From NCBI RefSeq assembly GCF_000787395.1, contig NZ_JRAA01000001.1, positions 186,001 to 250,000 of the forward strand: DNA of 64,000 nucleotides, given 5' to 3'. This DNA is from Solemya velum gill symbiont. GTDB taxonomy: Bacteria > Pseudomonadota > Gammaproteobacteria > Chromatiales > Chromatiaceae. Positions within the stretch are counted from its first letter, which is position 1. The number at the start of each line of letters is the position of its first letter. A program made the translations under genes and the position numbers. Positions 17,834 to 27,319 of this stretch are shown here, piece by piece. The notes below the pieces were generated by a model. It was not told where the DNA came from. It saw only the letters and a list, made by a program, of their open reading frames with translations, and did not search any database.

Positions 17834-18706
17834 GTGAAAAGAATCGTTTTTATTACCATGCTCGTCATGGTCACGGTAGGCTGTGAAGAGCCAGCAAAAG
17901 TCACACAAGAACCTGCACCTCAAGCGCAAGAACCGCAGGCTGAAACCCCTGTAACTGAAGCGACAGAGGCTGTCACTCAGAGTGATGAAAAACAGCCTGT
18001 CGTGGAGCAGGAGAGTGATGAAGAACAGGTTGTAAAGGAGGAGATGAAACAGGGAGATCCTTCAGCAGATAAACCGAATGCCTCCGGCGTTGAACAAACT
18101 GGTGGCACTGAACCGCAGACTGCTCTCACACCAGAAGAGCATATCAGGCTAGCGCTTCAGCACAGGGGTGAAGGTCGTATAGCCGAAGCACTTGCCGTTC
18201 TGGATGAGGCAATAACCATTTATCCCGAGAATGCGCAGCTGCATGGAGTGCGTTCCGACATGCGTCGTCACAACCGTGATTATTCAGGCGCTCTTGATGA
18301 CATGGAAAAGGCAGTTAGCATTGATCCTGAAGATGCGCTCTATCTTGTCGGCCGTTCACAGCTTTACCTGCGCTACAAACGTTTTGCAGAGGCAGAAGCA
18401 GACCTCAGCAGGGCGATCGAGCTGAAACCTGACCTGGTTGCAGCGCGTTTCAACCGCGGAACGCTTTATGCGCACAATGGAGATTACGATAAAGCACTTG
18501 TTGATCTTGATGCATGTATCGCAGCCGATCCACATTTGCCAGCTCCCTATTTCAACCGGGGCTCGGTTAACTACAACATGGGACGTAAGGAGCAGGCAGT
18601 TGCCGATATAGAACGCTTTATCGAACTTGCAGCGGGCAACGAGTCATGGGTAGCGTCGGCAAAGGATCTGCTCAGGGCCTGGAACGATGCAGAGGCTGCC
18701 AAGTGA
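17834..18706 (+). CDS. TPR-repeat lipoprotein
   Basis: A 290-residue protein with a lipoprotein signal (lipobox VTVGC, Cys17). A Glu/Gln/Pro/Thr-rich linker (about 18-95) leads to four or five tetratricopeptide repeats with the usual Ala/Tyr/Pro spacing (ENAQLHGVRSDMRR, FNRGTLYAHNGDYDKAL). It is probably anchored to a membrane facing the periplasm and scaffolds protein contacts. The partner is unknown. It ends 75 bases before the convergent sucB, with a terminator between. Confidence 0.85.
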   Translation: MKRIVFITMLVMVTVGCEEPAKVTQEPAPQAQEPQAETPVTEATEAVTQSDEKQPVVEQESDEEQVVKEEMKQGDPSADKPNASGVEQTGGTEPQTALTPEEHIRLALQHRGEGRIAEALAVLDEAITIYPENAQLHGVRSDMRRHNRDYSGALDDMEKAVSIDPEDALYLVGRSQLYLRYKRFAEAEADLSRAIELKPDLVAARFNRGTLYAHNGDYDKALVDLDACIAADPHLPAPYFNRGSVNYNMGRKEQAVADIERFIELAAGNESWVASAKDLLRAWNDAEAAK

Positions 18707-18737
18707 TGAGGTAAGCAGTCCGGGTTTCCACAAAACA

Positions 18738-18763
18738 AGCGGCCTGATGGCCGCTTTTCTTTT
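18738..18763 (+). terminator. Rho-independent terminator between TPR lipoprotein and sucB
   Basis: AGCGGCC and GGCCGCT form a 7-base GC-rich stem with a TGAT loop, followed by TTTCTTTT on the plus strand. The opposite strand has an A-rich stretch before the stem that becomes T-rich when read from sucB (TTGTTTTGTGG), so it may act in both directions. Confidence 0.85.
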
Positions 18764-18780
18764 GATGCCGGAGAGGTAGA

Positions 18781-20001
18781 TCAGATATCCAGCAACATTC
18801 TCGCAGGATCCTCGAGTGCCTCCTTGATCGAGATCAGGAACTGCACTGCTTCACGGCCATCGATAATACGATGGTCGTAAGAGTGTGCAAGATACATCAT
18901 CGGACGAATCACAACTTCACCGTTTTCGGCAATTGGACGCTGGATGATGTTATGCATTCCAAGGATACCGGATTGTGGTGGATTAAGGATTGGTGTCGAC
19001 AGCATGGATCCGAATACGCCGCCATTCGAGATGGTGAAAGTACCACCGTTGAGTTCCTCGTAGGTCAGCGAACCATCTGCTGCACGCTGTCCGAACTCCT
19101 TGATCTTGTTCTCGATACCCGCGAGTGTCATCTGGTCTGCATCACGCAGCACCGGTACCACCAGGCCACGTGGTGAACCAACAGCAACGCCAATATCGTA
19201 ATAGCCGTGGTAGATAACATCATTGCCATCAATCGATGCGTTAACCGCCGGGAACTTCTTCAGTGCCTCGATGGTTGCCTTGACAAAGAATGACATAAAA
19301 CCGAGCTTGATATCGTGAGCCTTGACGAACGCATCCTGGTGCTGCTTGCGGATGTCCATGATCGCCTGCAGGTTAACCTCGTTGAAGGTGGTGAGAATTG
19401 CAGCTGTAGACTGTGCCTCGATCAGTCGCTCGGCAATACGAGCACGCAGGCGTGTCATAGGTACGCGTTGTTCTGGACGTGCACCGGCAGGTGTGACAAC
19501 TGCCGCAGCTTCTGTCTTAGCCGCAGGAGTTGCACCCTCGCTCTCCTGCTTGTCCATATGCGCCATGACATCAGACTTGAGGATGCGGCCATGCTTGCCG
19601 GTACCCTTGATGTTGGAAGCATCGACGCCAAGCTCCTTGACCAGTTTACGTACCGATGGTGTCAGTACCGGCTCTTCATCAGCATTGCTGTCACTCTCCT
19701 GTGGTGCCTCTTTTGCAGGCGCAGCCGCCTTGGCTGGTGCAGCAGCGGGAGTTGCAGCTGCTGATCCAGCTTCAATGATGGCCAACAGCTCATCGGCTGT
19801 TACCGTATCGCCTTCGGCAGCAGAAACTGCACCAAGGACGCCGTCAGCCGGTGCCGGAACTTCAAGAACGACCTTGTCGGTTTCGAGATCGACAAGGTTC
19901 TCGTCACGAACAACAGTGTCTCCAGGTTGCTTGTGCCAGGTCAGGACTGTTGCATCTGCAACAGATTCGGGGAGTGCAGGGACTCGGACATCAGTGCTCA
20001 T
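18781..20001 (-). CDS. sucB: 2-oxoglutarate dehydrogenase E2, dihydrolipoyl succinyltransferase
   Basis: A 406-residue E2 core subunit. It has an N-terminal lipoyl domain with the lipoyl lysine in [11 protein letters not shown], an Ala/Pro/Lys-rich linker, the E3-binding domain ([13 protein letters not shown], about 115-150) and the catalytic domain ending in the active-site [12 protein letters not shown]. It passes the succinyl group to CoA in the TCA cycle. Its start overlaps the sucA stop by 4 bases. No lipoamide dehydrogenase gene follows; a terminator does. Confidence 0.98.
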   Translation of the reverse strand: MSTDVRVPALPESVADATVLTWHKQPGDTVVRDENLVDLETDKVVLEVPAPADGVLGAVSAAEGDTVTADELLAIIEAGSAAATPAAAPAKAAAPAKEAPQESDSNADEEPVLTPSVRKLVKELGVDASNIKGTGKHGRILKSDVMAHMDKQESEGATPAAKTEAAAVVTPAGARPEQRVPMTRLRARIAERLIEAQSTAAILTTFNEVNLQAIMDIRKQHQDAFVKAHDIKLGFMSFFVKATIEALKKFPAVNASIDGNDVIYHGYYDIGVAVGSPRGLVVPVLRDADQMTLAGIENKIKEFGQRAADGSLTYEELNGGTFTISNGGVFGSMLSTPILNPPQSGILGMHNIIQRPIAENGEVVIRPMMYLAHSYDHRIIDGREAVQFLISIKEALEDPARMLLDI

Positions 20002-22850
20002 ACGTGCCTCTTGTTCATTTGGGGGTTGATATAGCCAGCCAGTGCATCATCAACCAGGGTTTCCTGTTGCATCTGGTGAAGATATGGGTAGCCGGTAGCC
20101 GGTGCTGCGGAGGCTGGTCGGCCGACATAGTAAAGTGGTGAATTTTTCGGGACGACATTGAACAGGCGATGTTTAACCTGGTCCCATGCACCCTGGTTCT
20201 GGGGCTCTTCCTGGCACCAGATATATTCCTTGCAGTTTGTATAGGGAGCTATCGCCTCACTGACTCGCTCATCCGGGAATGGGTAGAGTTGCTCGACTCT
20301 GACGAGGGCAACATTCTCCATGTTCTGGCTACGGCGTGACTGAACCAGTTCGTAATAGATTTTTCCACTACACAGGACAACACGTTCCACCGCTTCTGGC
20401 TGGATTGGATCTGGCTCTTTGATCACTGTCTGGAAACAGCGCCCTTCGTCGAAGAACTTCAGTTTTGAGACGGCGAGAGGGTGACGCAGCAGACTCTTGG
20501 GAGACATGACGACCAGTGGTCTGCGTAGCGGGCGCACCATCTGTCTGCGCAGCAGGTGGAAAATCTGTGCTGGTGTTGTTGGTACGCACACCTGGATATT
20601 CTTTTCTGCGCACAGCTGCAGGTAACGCTCGAGGCGCGCGGATGAATGCTCGGCACCCTGACCCTCCTGACCGTGTGGTAGCAGCAGTGTGAGGCCGCTG
20701 TGCAGACCCCACTTGGAACCAGCCGAAGTGATGAACTGATCAATAACCACCTGTGCGACATTGGCGAAATCACCAAACTGCGCCTCCCAGATAACCAGCG
20801 TCTCGGGAAATGCAGTGGCATAGCCGTACTCGAAACCGAGCACAGCCTCTTCCGAGAGGAGTGAGTCGATTACAGTAAAATGTCCGTGGCCATTCTCGTT
20901 GTCATGGTTTTTCAGGGGGATAAAGGCGTTGCCGGTTTTCTGATCGTGTAGTACAGCGTGTCGATGAAAAAAGGTACCGCGTCCTGCGTCCTGTCCACAC
21001 AAGCGGATATGAAAGCCATCGTCCAGCAGCGATGCATACGCAAGGTTCTCCGCGTAACCCCAGTCACAGGAGATTTCACCATCGGCCATACGTCTGCGAT
21101 CATCAAGAATTTTCTGGATACGCCTGTGGGGTACAAACTCCTCTGGCAGGCGTAGCTGGTCGAAGGCAAGTTCTGCAAGCTTGTCACCATCGACTCCAGT
21201 ATCCCAGTCATCGGTGATTTCAGCTTCACGATACTTGTCCCAATCAACCCTGTAGGGACTCTGCTGGTTCTTGATTGCCGGACGTGTGAGGCTTTCACCA
21301 CGGTCGAGGATATCGCGGCAATCGGAAGCCATCGCGATGCTCTCGTCTGGAGTGATAATCCCTTCTGCAATCAATTTTTCTGCATAGAGAGTTCGCGTAG
21401 TCGGATGACTGCGGATCTTGTCGTACATGACCGGCTGGGTGACTGCAGGCTCATCGGCCTCGTTGTGGCCCAGGCGGCGATAGCAGACAAGATCAATGAT
21501 GACGTCTTTTTTAAATGTTGTGCGGTAATCTGTGGCAAGACGTGTGGCGAAAATCACTGCCTCGGGATCATCACCGTTAACATGCAGAATTGGTGCCTGG
21601 ATCATCTTGCCAATGTCGGTACAGTAGTGGGTTGAACGTGAATCCAGCGGATTACTGATTGTGAATCCGATCTGGTTGTTGACCACGATATGGATGGTGC
21701 CTCCGGTATAGAATCCACGTGCCTGTGACATCTGCATGGTTTCCATCACGACACCCTGGCCGGCGAATGCTGCATCACCATGGATACAGATGGCCATCAC
21801 ATTATTGCCTTCAGCATCCATGCGGCGATCTTGGCGTGCCTTGACCGATCCCTCGATAACGGGATTGATGATCTCAAGGTGTGATGGATTGAAGCCAAGA
21901 GCAATATGTACCTTGCCACCGGGTGTTTCTACATTTGAAGAGAAGCCGCCGTGATACTTGACGTCGCCAGCTGTTACTATGCCCTGGGCTTTTTTCTTGC
22001 CTTCAAATTCATCGAACAGGACAGAAGGGCTCTTGCCCATGATGTTGACCAGAACATTGAGTCGACCGCGATGCGCCATTCCGATAACGACTTCCTCGAC
22101 CTCACTGTTTCCGGCACGCTGGATCACTTCATCGAGAAGAGGGATCAGGGATTCGCCACCCTCAAGTGAGAAACGTTTCTGTCCGACATAGCGGTTGTGC
22201 AGGTAGCGTTCGAGACCTTCTGAAGCGGTCAGGGTTTTCAGGAGCCAGAGTTTATCTTCCTTTTCGAGGACAGGTGTGCCCTTGTAGCCTTCGAGGCGTT
22301 TCTGCAACCAGCGTTTTTCTGCTGTTTCGGTGATGTGCATGTACTCGGCGCCAATCTTGCCGACATAGGCTCCACGTACATGTTCAATGATATCTTTCAG
22401 CTTTAGCTGTTCCGGGGCGTAGAGAGAGCCTGTATTGAACTCGGTCTCCATATCTTCCGGTCCAAGGTCGTGGGTTGCCGGAAGTAATTCAGTCAGTTCC
22501 AGTTGCGGCCTGAGCTTGAGTGGATCGAGGTCTGCATTCTGGTGACCGCGGACGCGGTAAGCGTTAATCAATCGCAGTACGGAGGCCTGTTTGTGTGCAG
22601 CAGCAGGTGTGATGCCCATATTGCTGCGACTGGCAGGGGATTTGGCCAGGGTTTCAAAGTGCTCACGAATAGGGGAGTGTGGTGTTTCGACTGTCTCGCT
22701 GCCGATACTTAGGGCGTCGAATTTTACTCGCCACTCATCCGGGGTTGAATCAGGATCTTCAAGGTACTCCTCGTAGAGCGCTTCGATGAAATTCGCATTC
22801 GTTCCGTTGTAGGTCGAACTTTTCCTTAATTCTTCAAATAGTGATGCCAT
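19998..22850 (-). CDS. sucA: 2-oxoglutarate dehydrogenase E1 component
   Basis: A 950-residue thiamine diphosphate-dependent decarboxylase, close to E. coli SucA (933). It decarboxylates 2-oxoglutarate and passes the succinyl group to the SucB lipoyl arm. Signatures include the N-terminal E2/E3-contacting segment [37 protein letters not shown] and NNQIGFT of the cofactor site, and [15 protein letters not shown]. Genes for succinate dehydrogenase, which often lie upstream, are absent: the upstream side is a 600-base AT-rich stretch. Confidence 0.98.
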   Translation of the reverse strand: MASLFEELRKSSTYNGTNANFIEALYEEYLEDPDSTPDEWRVKFDALSIGSETVETPHSPIREHFETLAKSPASRSNMGITPAAAHKQASVLRLINAYRVRGHQNADLDPLKLRPQLELTELLPATHDLGPEDMETEFNTGSLYAPEQLKLKDIIEHVRGAYVGKIGAEYMHITETAEKRWLQKRLEGYKGTPVLEKEDKLWLLKTLTASEGLERYLHNRYVGQKRFSLEGGESLIPLLDEVIQRAGNSEVEEVVIGMAHRGRLNVLVNIMGKSPSVLFDEFEGKKKAQGIVTAGDVKYHGGFSSNVETPGGKVHIALGFNPSHLEIINPVIEGSVKARQDRRMDAEGNNVMAICIHGDAAFAGQGVVMETMQMSQARGFYTGGTIHIVVNNQIGFTISNPLDSRSTHYCTDIGKMIQAPILHVNGDDPEAVIFATRLATDYRTTFKKDVIIDLVCYRRLGHNEADEPAVTQPVMYDKIRSHPTTRTLYAEKLIAEGIITPDESIAMASDCRDILDRGESLTRPAIKNQQSPYRVDWDKYREAEITDDWDTGVDGDKLAELAFDQLRLPEEFVPHRRIQKILDDRRRMADGEISCDWGYAENLAYASLLDDGFHIRLCGQDAGRGTFFHRHAVLHDQKTGNAFIPLKNHDNENGHGHFTVIDSLLSEEAVLGFEYGYATAFPETLVIWEAQFGDFANVAQVVIDQFITSAGSKWGLHSGLTLLLPHGQEGQGAEHSSARLERYLQLCAEKNIQVCVPTTPAQIFHLLRRQMVRPLRRPLVVMSPKSLLRHPLAVSKLKFFDEGRCFQTVIKEPDPIQPEAVERVVLCSGKIYYELVQSRRSQNMENVALVRVEQLYPFPDERVSEAIAPYTNCKEYIWCQEEPQNQGAWDQVKHRLFNVVPKNSPLYYVGRPASAAPATGYPYLHQMQQETLVDDALAGYINPQMNKRHV

Positions 22851-22965
22851 TATGACGTTTATCCAAAGTTAAAATTCGAAAACTGGCGATAATTACCGCC
22901 CTGTTTTATTTTTTATGAACGACAGTCTAGCATTAATATTGAAAAAGTGAAGGAAAAAACCAGTA

Positions 22966-22983
22966 TTAGTACATACGTACTAA
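22966..22983. promoter_or_regulatory. Perfect inverted repeat upstream of sucA (possible operator)
   Basis: TTAGTAC and GTACTAA form a perfect 7-base dyad around ATAC, about 115 bases upstream of the sucA start codon. Size, symmetry and position suit a dimeric repressor site, and there is no T-tract to suggest a terminator. The regulator is unknown. Confidence 0.35.
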
Positions 22984-23215
22984 AACATCCGATAAATAAA
23001 TAATTAATTAATAAAAACAGTGGGATAGAGGTATGGAGTAACCTTTGTGATACTGATGTTAGGGTGATTGGTGATAGGGAAATATAATTTTCGTGATTAA
23101 TTTTTGTAAATTATTCTGAAAAATACCGGTTGGCATTTATCGGTTATTAGACTTACGTTGCTAGTTTCTGATCGAAAGTTATTTGGTGAAAGGTAATGTA
23201 GTGAGGTTGGTGAAG

Positions 23216-23236
23216 TGAGTCAGGTGTGCTGACTCA
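23216..23236. repeat. Perfect inverted repeat in the sucA upstream region
   Basis: TGAGTCA, a 7-base spacer and TGACTCA make a perfect dyad about 370 bases upstream of sucA. It could be a hairpin or a protein-binding site. No gene on either strand clearly uses it. Confidence 0.3.
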
Positions 23237-23354
23237 TACTCGTTCTGACGAAATAGATATTAAGATTCGATCATATTTTATATATAGCGGGTACTCAGTT
23301 GCTGAGCTTCGCAGTCCCTTCCCTGGGATTAGCAGAAGAGAGTAGTATCCTGCC

Positions 23355-23384
23355 AATGGCGGCTTCCGACCCAAAGCAGACGTT
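23355..23384. repeat. Short palindromic repeat family C, copy 1
   Basis: AATGGCGGCTTCCGACCC followed by AAAGCAGACGTT is a divergent copy of a roughly 28-30 base imperfect palindrome (core GTCCGCTTTTGGCC / GAAAGCGGAC) that recurs at irregular intervals up to 27.3 kb. Confidence 0.65.
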
Positions 23385-23449
23385 AAGTAGACAAGAAAAA
23401 GGCGCACCAAAGTACGCTTTGTGAATACCCTGGTAAGATTGATTTATCT

Positions 23450-23797
23450 TTAATCCCTGGGAGGACTGTAGCTACTGTCCTCATCCTCGGTATCAGCCCA
23501 TCCGGCACTACCTGTAACCGTCTTCTGAAGGAAATCGTAGCCGAGCAGGAAGGCCGAATTATCACATGCATAACCAGCACTCAGATCAACACCCCATGGT
23601 GTTGGAGTACCGAAGTAATATGTAGCGCCCAGTGCTGCGACACCCGTATCTTCTTCATCACTGGAGAGTACCTTGGCGGTCAGGCCAAAGTTGCCACTGA
23701 AGCCGTACGCAACACCAATAAAAGCAGCGGGATCGGCTGTAACAGTTGAAGACGCAATCATGGATGCGCCAAGTAGAGACAGTGCAATTTTCTTCAT
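23450..23797 (-). CDS. Small exported protein, outer-membrane-like
   Basis: About 115 residues from the ATG at 23797, preceded by an AGGAAGAA ribosome site; longer upstream starts have none and read through a repeat. A clear signal peptide (MKKIALSLLGASMIASSTV, then ADPA) leads to Gly- and aromatic-rich alternating stretches (AALGATYYFG, GVDLSAGYA) like beta-strands of a small barrel. It ends in an acidic, Ser/Pro tail (about the last 20 residues) rather than a C-terminal aromatic residue, so it may be truncated or not a true barrel. I do not recognise the family. Confidence 0.6.
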   Translation of the reverse strand: MKKIALSLLGASMIASSTVTADPAAFIGVAYGFSGNFGLTAKVLSSDEEDTGVAALGATYYFGTPTPWGVDLSAGYACDNSAFLLGYDFLQKTVTGSAGWADTEDEDSSYSPPRD

Positions 23798-23865
23798 TGT
23801 TGTTTCTTCCTGTGAGTTGAGGCTATAAAGAAATAATAACAATTGATGAAGTGTGGATGCAACCG

Positions 23866-23945
23866 ATGTCCGCTTCTGGCCGAAAGCGGACATATGGCGA
23901 ATTTGGCAGCCCAACTTGGTTGAACAAGCACTACCGACCCGATGT
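23866..23945. repeat. Short palindromic repeat family C, copy 2 (composite)
   Basis: The first 28 bases (23866-23893) are an almost perfect palindrome, ATGTCCGCTT ... AAGCGGACAT. About 40 bases later a partial second half (CTACCGACCCGATGTG) appears. The same two-part arrangement recurs at 24822-24911, so the composite may be the real unit. Confidence 0.75.
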
Positions 23946-24015
23946 GTTTTTTCGGATTTAGCTAAGATATCAAAGGTTTGCTGACTCCGAGCCTATTCCA
24001 GTGATCATTTTCGTT

Positions 24016-24759
24016 TTAAGGTTGGTCTATTGTTCTAGTTTGAGAATCAATATTCGGTCTAATTTGAGGATCATTGGTGTCATCCAGTTCGTCAACTCGT
24101 ATTAACCGTTTGTCTGACCTAAACTTAAATCGTTTGGAGAGGGATGGGACCTTTGAGCTTGCTGGTGGATGCCATGGATTTCCAGAGTCTGATGTAGTAA
24201 CACCAATCCGATAATTGGCTTCAGCTTCCTCGCGTTCGAGTACTTGTGTAAAAGATTCAAAATTATTTGCTAATGTGGCTTGATCCGCCGCACACTGTTC
24301 ATCTATTAGTGCTAACAGTTCATCACCCGTTATACTTGATGATCCTTCAAGTTGATTTTTACTTTTATGTGAAGGCATCTTTAAACGTAATGCAGAAGTA
24401 CGTGCTAGTTCACGACATGACAATAACTTCTCACAATTTTTCGCGGCTTTATCTGCTTTGGCTAACCAAATCTTTGCGTCGACTTCAGCTGAGCCAATGA
24501 CTCGTTCTACTTCTTCGGGGGATTGGTAAGTTTTTCTCTTCAACCTCTCAACACGTGCTGAAGCCTTTTTGTATTTCTTCCAGGCATGATCTCTATCTTT
24601 CTCGCATTTTCTGATTAGATCATCCAGCCCCATTTGATTTTGGCCGGGTAGCTTTTCTCCCTGATAATTCGACTGTGTTTGGTTTTTCGCCAGCTGTGTT
24701 TGACAGCCACTAATTGAAACCGAAACAGCCAGTAGTATTGTAGATAGTAGCCTTATCAT
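24016..24759 (-). CDS. Putative lipoprotein of unknown function
   Basis: About 247 residues from the ATG at 24759, which has a GAGGT box 9 bases upstream; an ATG 7 codons earlier has none. The signal sequence ends in a lipobox, SISGC. The mature part has a Lys/Glu/Arg-rich, probably coiled-coil section (DDLIRKCEKDRDHAWKKY and following, about 45-110) with several cysteines, then a polar C-terminal region. No family was recognised. It lies in the repeat-rich accessory region and looks AT-richer than its surroundings. Confidence 0.55.
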   Translation of the reverse strand: MIRLLSTILLAVSVSISGCQTQLAKNQTQSNYQGEKLPGQNQMGLDDLIRKCEKDRDHAWKKYKKASARVERLKRKTYQSPEEVERVIGSAEVDAKIWLAKADKAAKNCEKLLSCRELARTSALRLKMPSHKSKNQLEGSSSITGDELLALIDEQCAADQATLANNFESFTQVLEREEAEANYRIGVTTSDSGNPWHPPASSKVPSLSKRFKFRSDKRLIRVDELDDTNDPQIRPNIDSQTRTIDQP

Positions 24760-24821
24760 GAGAGAACTACCTCTATTCATGCAAATTATCAGTTCTGTTT
24801 ATACTATAGTCCTTTTATTGA

Positions 24822-24911
24822 GCGTCTGCTTTTGGCCGGAAGCAGACCTTCGGCAAGATTTCTCGCCTCAGCTAGTCTGAACGACCGCTACCGACCCAAA
24901 GCGGACATTGG
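24822..24911. repeat. Short palindromic repeat family C, copy 3 (composite, two cores)
   Basis: A first core GTCTGCTTTTGGCCGGAAGCAGAC is an almost perfect palindrome. After about 45 bases a second core (GACCGCTACCGACCC, AAAGCGGACATT) follows. The whole matches the layout at 23866-23945. It sits between the divergent lipoprotein gene and the next plus-strand gene. Confidence 0.75.
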
Positions 24912-24986
24912 AGAGGCAAGCGAAAAACTATCACGGTGCTATATTTATTACATTAATAGATCTTTGCAGATGCATGGAGGGCAAAA

Positions 24987-25496
24987 ATGGAAACCAACGC
25001 ATTGCCTAGATATGACGCAAGTGATAACCCTACTAACTGTTGTCCAAGATTTAAACCAGAAGGTTGGGATGAGCAGGAACTTCATTTCGATGACAAGTTG
25101 TTCGTGAAAGCTAAAAATTGGGGTGTTTTTCACATTCCCATCAATCTCGGATCTGTATATATCAATACCTTTGGTGCAATCGAAGAAGCTGGTGCCGTGG
25201 ATACGGAGCAGATAATCGTGCTTTCACACGATCCTTCCGCTTGGCGAGGTGAACATTTCTTTTCAGTCACGAAAGAGGTTCCTGGGCAAGAAATGACAAG
25301 GATGACAGGGGACTTTCTCACCAAGGTGTTTGAAGGACCTTATAAAAATGCGCCCAAATGGGAAAAAGAAATGGAGAAGTTCGTGGAAAACAGGGGAAAG
25401 CAGGTCAAACAAACCTATTTCTTCTATACGACCTGTCCCAAATGCGCTAAGTATTACGGTAAAAATTACGTTGTCGCAGTATCTGAAATCCATTGA
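24987..25496 (+). CDS. Conserved uncharacterised protein with C-terminal CPKC motif
   Basis: A 169-residue soluble protein with no signal or membrane segment. It resembles a compact conserved family I recall only as uncharacterised. Distinctive stretches are NCCPRFKPEGWDEQELHF near the N terminus, the middle VTKEVPGQEMTR and the C-terminal TTCPKCAKYYGKNYV. The cysteines of CPKC, together with NCC, could bind metal or be redox-active. The ATG has a GGAGGG ribosome site 6 bases upstream. The gene stands alone in the accessory region. Confidence 0.7.
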   Translation: METNALPRYDASDNPTNCCPRFKPEGWDEQELHFDDKLFVKAKNWGVFHIPINLGSVYINTFGAIEEAGAVDTEQIIVLSHDPSAWRGEHFFSVTKEVPGQEMTRMTGDFLTKVFEGPYKNAPKWEKEMEKFVENRGKQVKQTYFFYTTCPKCAKYYGKNYVVAVSEIH

Positions 25497-25573
25497 GGCC
25501 AGAAAAGCTTGCGAATGTGGGACAAAACTGATTTTCTCGGATGTTGAGAAGCGTCAACATTGTCTTGTGTGCT

Positions 25574-25603
25574 AATGTCCGCTAACGACCTAAAGCTGAC
25601 ATT
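25574..25603. repeat. Short palindromic repeat family C, copy 4
   Basis: AATGTCCGCTAACGACC followed by TAAAGCTGACATT: outer arms intact, centre diverged. It lies between two convergent genes, where a palindrome could also serve as a bidirectional transcription barrier. Confidence 0.7.
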
Positions 25604-25627
25604 CTCCAGCTGCCTACATTCGATGAA

Positions 25628-25906
25628 TCACTTCGATATTATTTTACCTGCCAGAATATCCTTTTTGTGGTGATGCCAAATGATAAGTATCATCACTCCT
25701 AAAATGATGAATAAGGGAAATGGTATCAGGGCAAGAAAACTGAATGTGATAAGCACACTGTTAACATCGTATCGCAGCATATCGATTATCGCGCGTACCA
25801 TAAATACCAAATAGACAATTATTAATCCGATCAGCACTAGAAGAATCGGGATAATTATATGCAAATTCTCTGAAACAGAACCGAGCATGTTTTGCATTTC
25901 CATCAC
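25628..25906 (-). CDS. Small two-helix membrane protein
   Basis: A 92-residue protein with two strong membrane segments (about residues 17-37 and 52-76) and a basic, His-rich C terminus (HHHKKDILAGK). GTG at 25906 and ATG at 25903 are both possible starts behind a TAGGAG box; the ATG is equally well spaced. No family could be assigned. Confidence 0.5.
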   Translation of the reverse strand: MMEMQNMLGSVSENLHIIIPILLVLIGLIIVYLVFMVRAIIDMLRYDVNSVLITFSFLALIPFPLFIILGVMILIIWHHHKKDILAGKIISK

Positions 25907-26056
25907 CTTAGACTCCTATATGTCACACAATTTGCATTAACGAAATTCGTATCAATACACTTCTATTATTAAGTATAGATATAGGTGGCCTATTGTTCCT
26001 CGCAATATTGACAAAAATATCAAAAAAATAATGGTGGCTGATTTTGGAAATTGCTG

Positions 26057-26086
26057 AATGTTCGCTTTTGACCGATAGTGGACATT
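26057..26086. repeat. Short palindromic repeat family C, copy 5
   Basis: AATGTTCGCTTTTGACCG followed by ATAGTGGACATT; several mismatches between arms but the outer AATGT/ACATT ends are kept. It lies in the gap before the sulfite exporter-like gene. Confidence 0.65.
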
Positions 26087-26197
26087 TACGTGAGTAAAGT
26101 TGCTTAATTAGATTGAAGACTACTAACAACCCTTTGCGAACCCATGAAAAAAGTGATCTGACAATAATGTTTTATCGCTTTAAGGACACAGGGCAGA

Positions 26198-26971
26198 TCA
26201 GAGAAGTCCGATTCCAAGGCCAATGGCGATCATCATCATCAAGCCCGCGACACTATTTTGAATTGTCCGATAGGTCACTTTACGCAACAACCGCGCTCCC
26301 AGAAAAGAACCGGTGAATGCCGCAGCTATCCCAGCTGCTACTACCGGTATGTTCTCTTCTAAACCTGCGCCAATGTAGTGGGCGGCATAGACCGTCAGGC
26401 GTGAAAGATCGACTATACAGGCAAGCAGCACGCCTGTGGCGACGAAGGCTTCCTTCGGCAGGCCGAGTCTCACGAGAAACGCTGCTCGAAATGCCCCTTG
26501 GTGTCCAGACAGACCGCCGAAGAAGCCACTTATCAATCCACCCAGTGGCAGGAAACGTCGTTCGAAATTAATCTTGAAAAATGTGTGGGAGAGTTCTGCA
26601 TATGCGAAGAAAGCCATCAATACCGCTATTGTGAGTTTCACCGGGGTTATGACAAACACATGATCGGCGATGCGATAGACATGCAGTGGATCAGCCTCTG
26701 ACAGCATACCGAGGAGGGTGGCGCCGCCAATTGCGGCGATGATTGCCGGAATCCCAAATCGCAATACCACGCCAAAGTCTGCATGACGCCCAAGTAGAGC
26801 TAGCTTGAACAGATTATTGGCCAAGTGAACCATCGCAGTCATTGCTACTGCAAGCTGCATGGGAAAGAAAATAGCGAATACTGGGAGTAGCAATGTGCCG
26901 ACACCGAAGCCCGAGAACAGTGTGAGGCTAGCGGCAAAAAAGGCAGCGAGTGCAATTACTAACAAGGTCAT
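26198..26971 (-). CDS. TSUP (TauE/SafE) family transporter
   Basis: A 257-residue membrane protein with about eight hydrophobic segments. It has the duplicated glycine-rich signature of the TauE/SafE family (SGFGVGTLLLPVF in the first half, GGLISGFFGGLSGHQGAF in the second). Members export sulfite or sulfoacetate, or import organic sulfur or carboxylate anions. No sulfur-metabolism neighbour fixes the substrate. It lies alone at the end of the accessory region, 390 bases before tRNA-Ser. Confidence 0.85.
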   Translation of the reverse strand: MTLLVIALAAFFAASLTLFSGFGVGTLLLPVFAIFFPMQLAVAMTAMVHLANNLFKLALLGRHADFGVVLRFGIPAIIAAIGGATLLGMLSEADPLHVYRIADHVFVITPVKLTIAVLMAFFAYAELSHTFFKINFERRFLPLGGLISGFFGGLSGHQGAFRAAFLVRLGLPKEAFVATGVLLACIVDLSRLTVYAAHYIGAGLEENIPVVAAGIAAAFTGSFLGARLLRKVTYRTIQNSVAGLMMMIAIGLGIGLL

Positions 26972-27229
26972 GAGGTGACTCCCAGGAGATAGTCCGGTGG
27001 AGGATTAATACGAAATTATCAAATAAATGGCGCCATCGCCTCTCATAGATTTCACCTCCTCGCGAGTCTTGCCTTATTAATATTAATTACTTAATGAGAC
27101 TCTGCCTAATATTAATAGATGAAATACCAGCACCACATATGGGAGTTAATATCAATATCGCGTAGCTACATTCATGACCATTAAAATAGTTTGATCCTGG
27201 ATTTTCGGAGATATTTGAAGGAGAGACTG

Positions 27230-27259
27230 AATGTCCGCTTTTGGCCGAAAGCAGACGTT
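27230..27259. repeat. Short palindromic repeat family C, copy 6
   Basis: AATGTCCGCTTTTGGCCG followed by AAAGCAGACGTT; this is close to the apparent consensus. It is the last copy seen before tRNA-Ser; I saw none in the housekeeping regions on either side. Confidence 0.75.
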
Positions 27260-27319
27260 CGTCTTAAGAATTAAGGAGCCTATCGAGTGTATATAGAAGT
27301 GTGTATAGGATTGGATTTA

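Larger units (their letters stand above)
22851..23449. other. AT-rich intergenic region upstream of sucA
   Basis: No open frame here looks like a gene. The stretch is markedly AT-rich and should hold the sucA promoter. It contains two perfect inverted repeats (22966-22983 and 23216-23236) listed separately, and one copy of the short palindromic repeat family C at 23355-23384. Nothing else could be identified. Confidence 0.6.

Noticed and set aside
24832-25107. 91-residue plus-strand frame before the CPKC protein
   Set aside because: It starts within a family C repeat, overlaps the better supported gene at 24987 in another frame and has no ribosome site.
23355-27259. CRISPR array
   Set aside because: The palindromic copies are several hundred bases apart at irregular distances, diverged, and separated by genes. 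There are no regular spacers and no cas genes.
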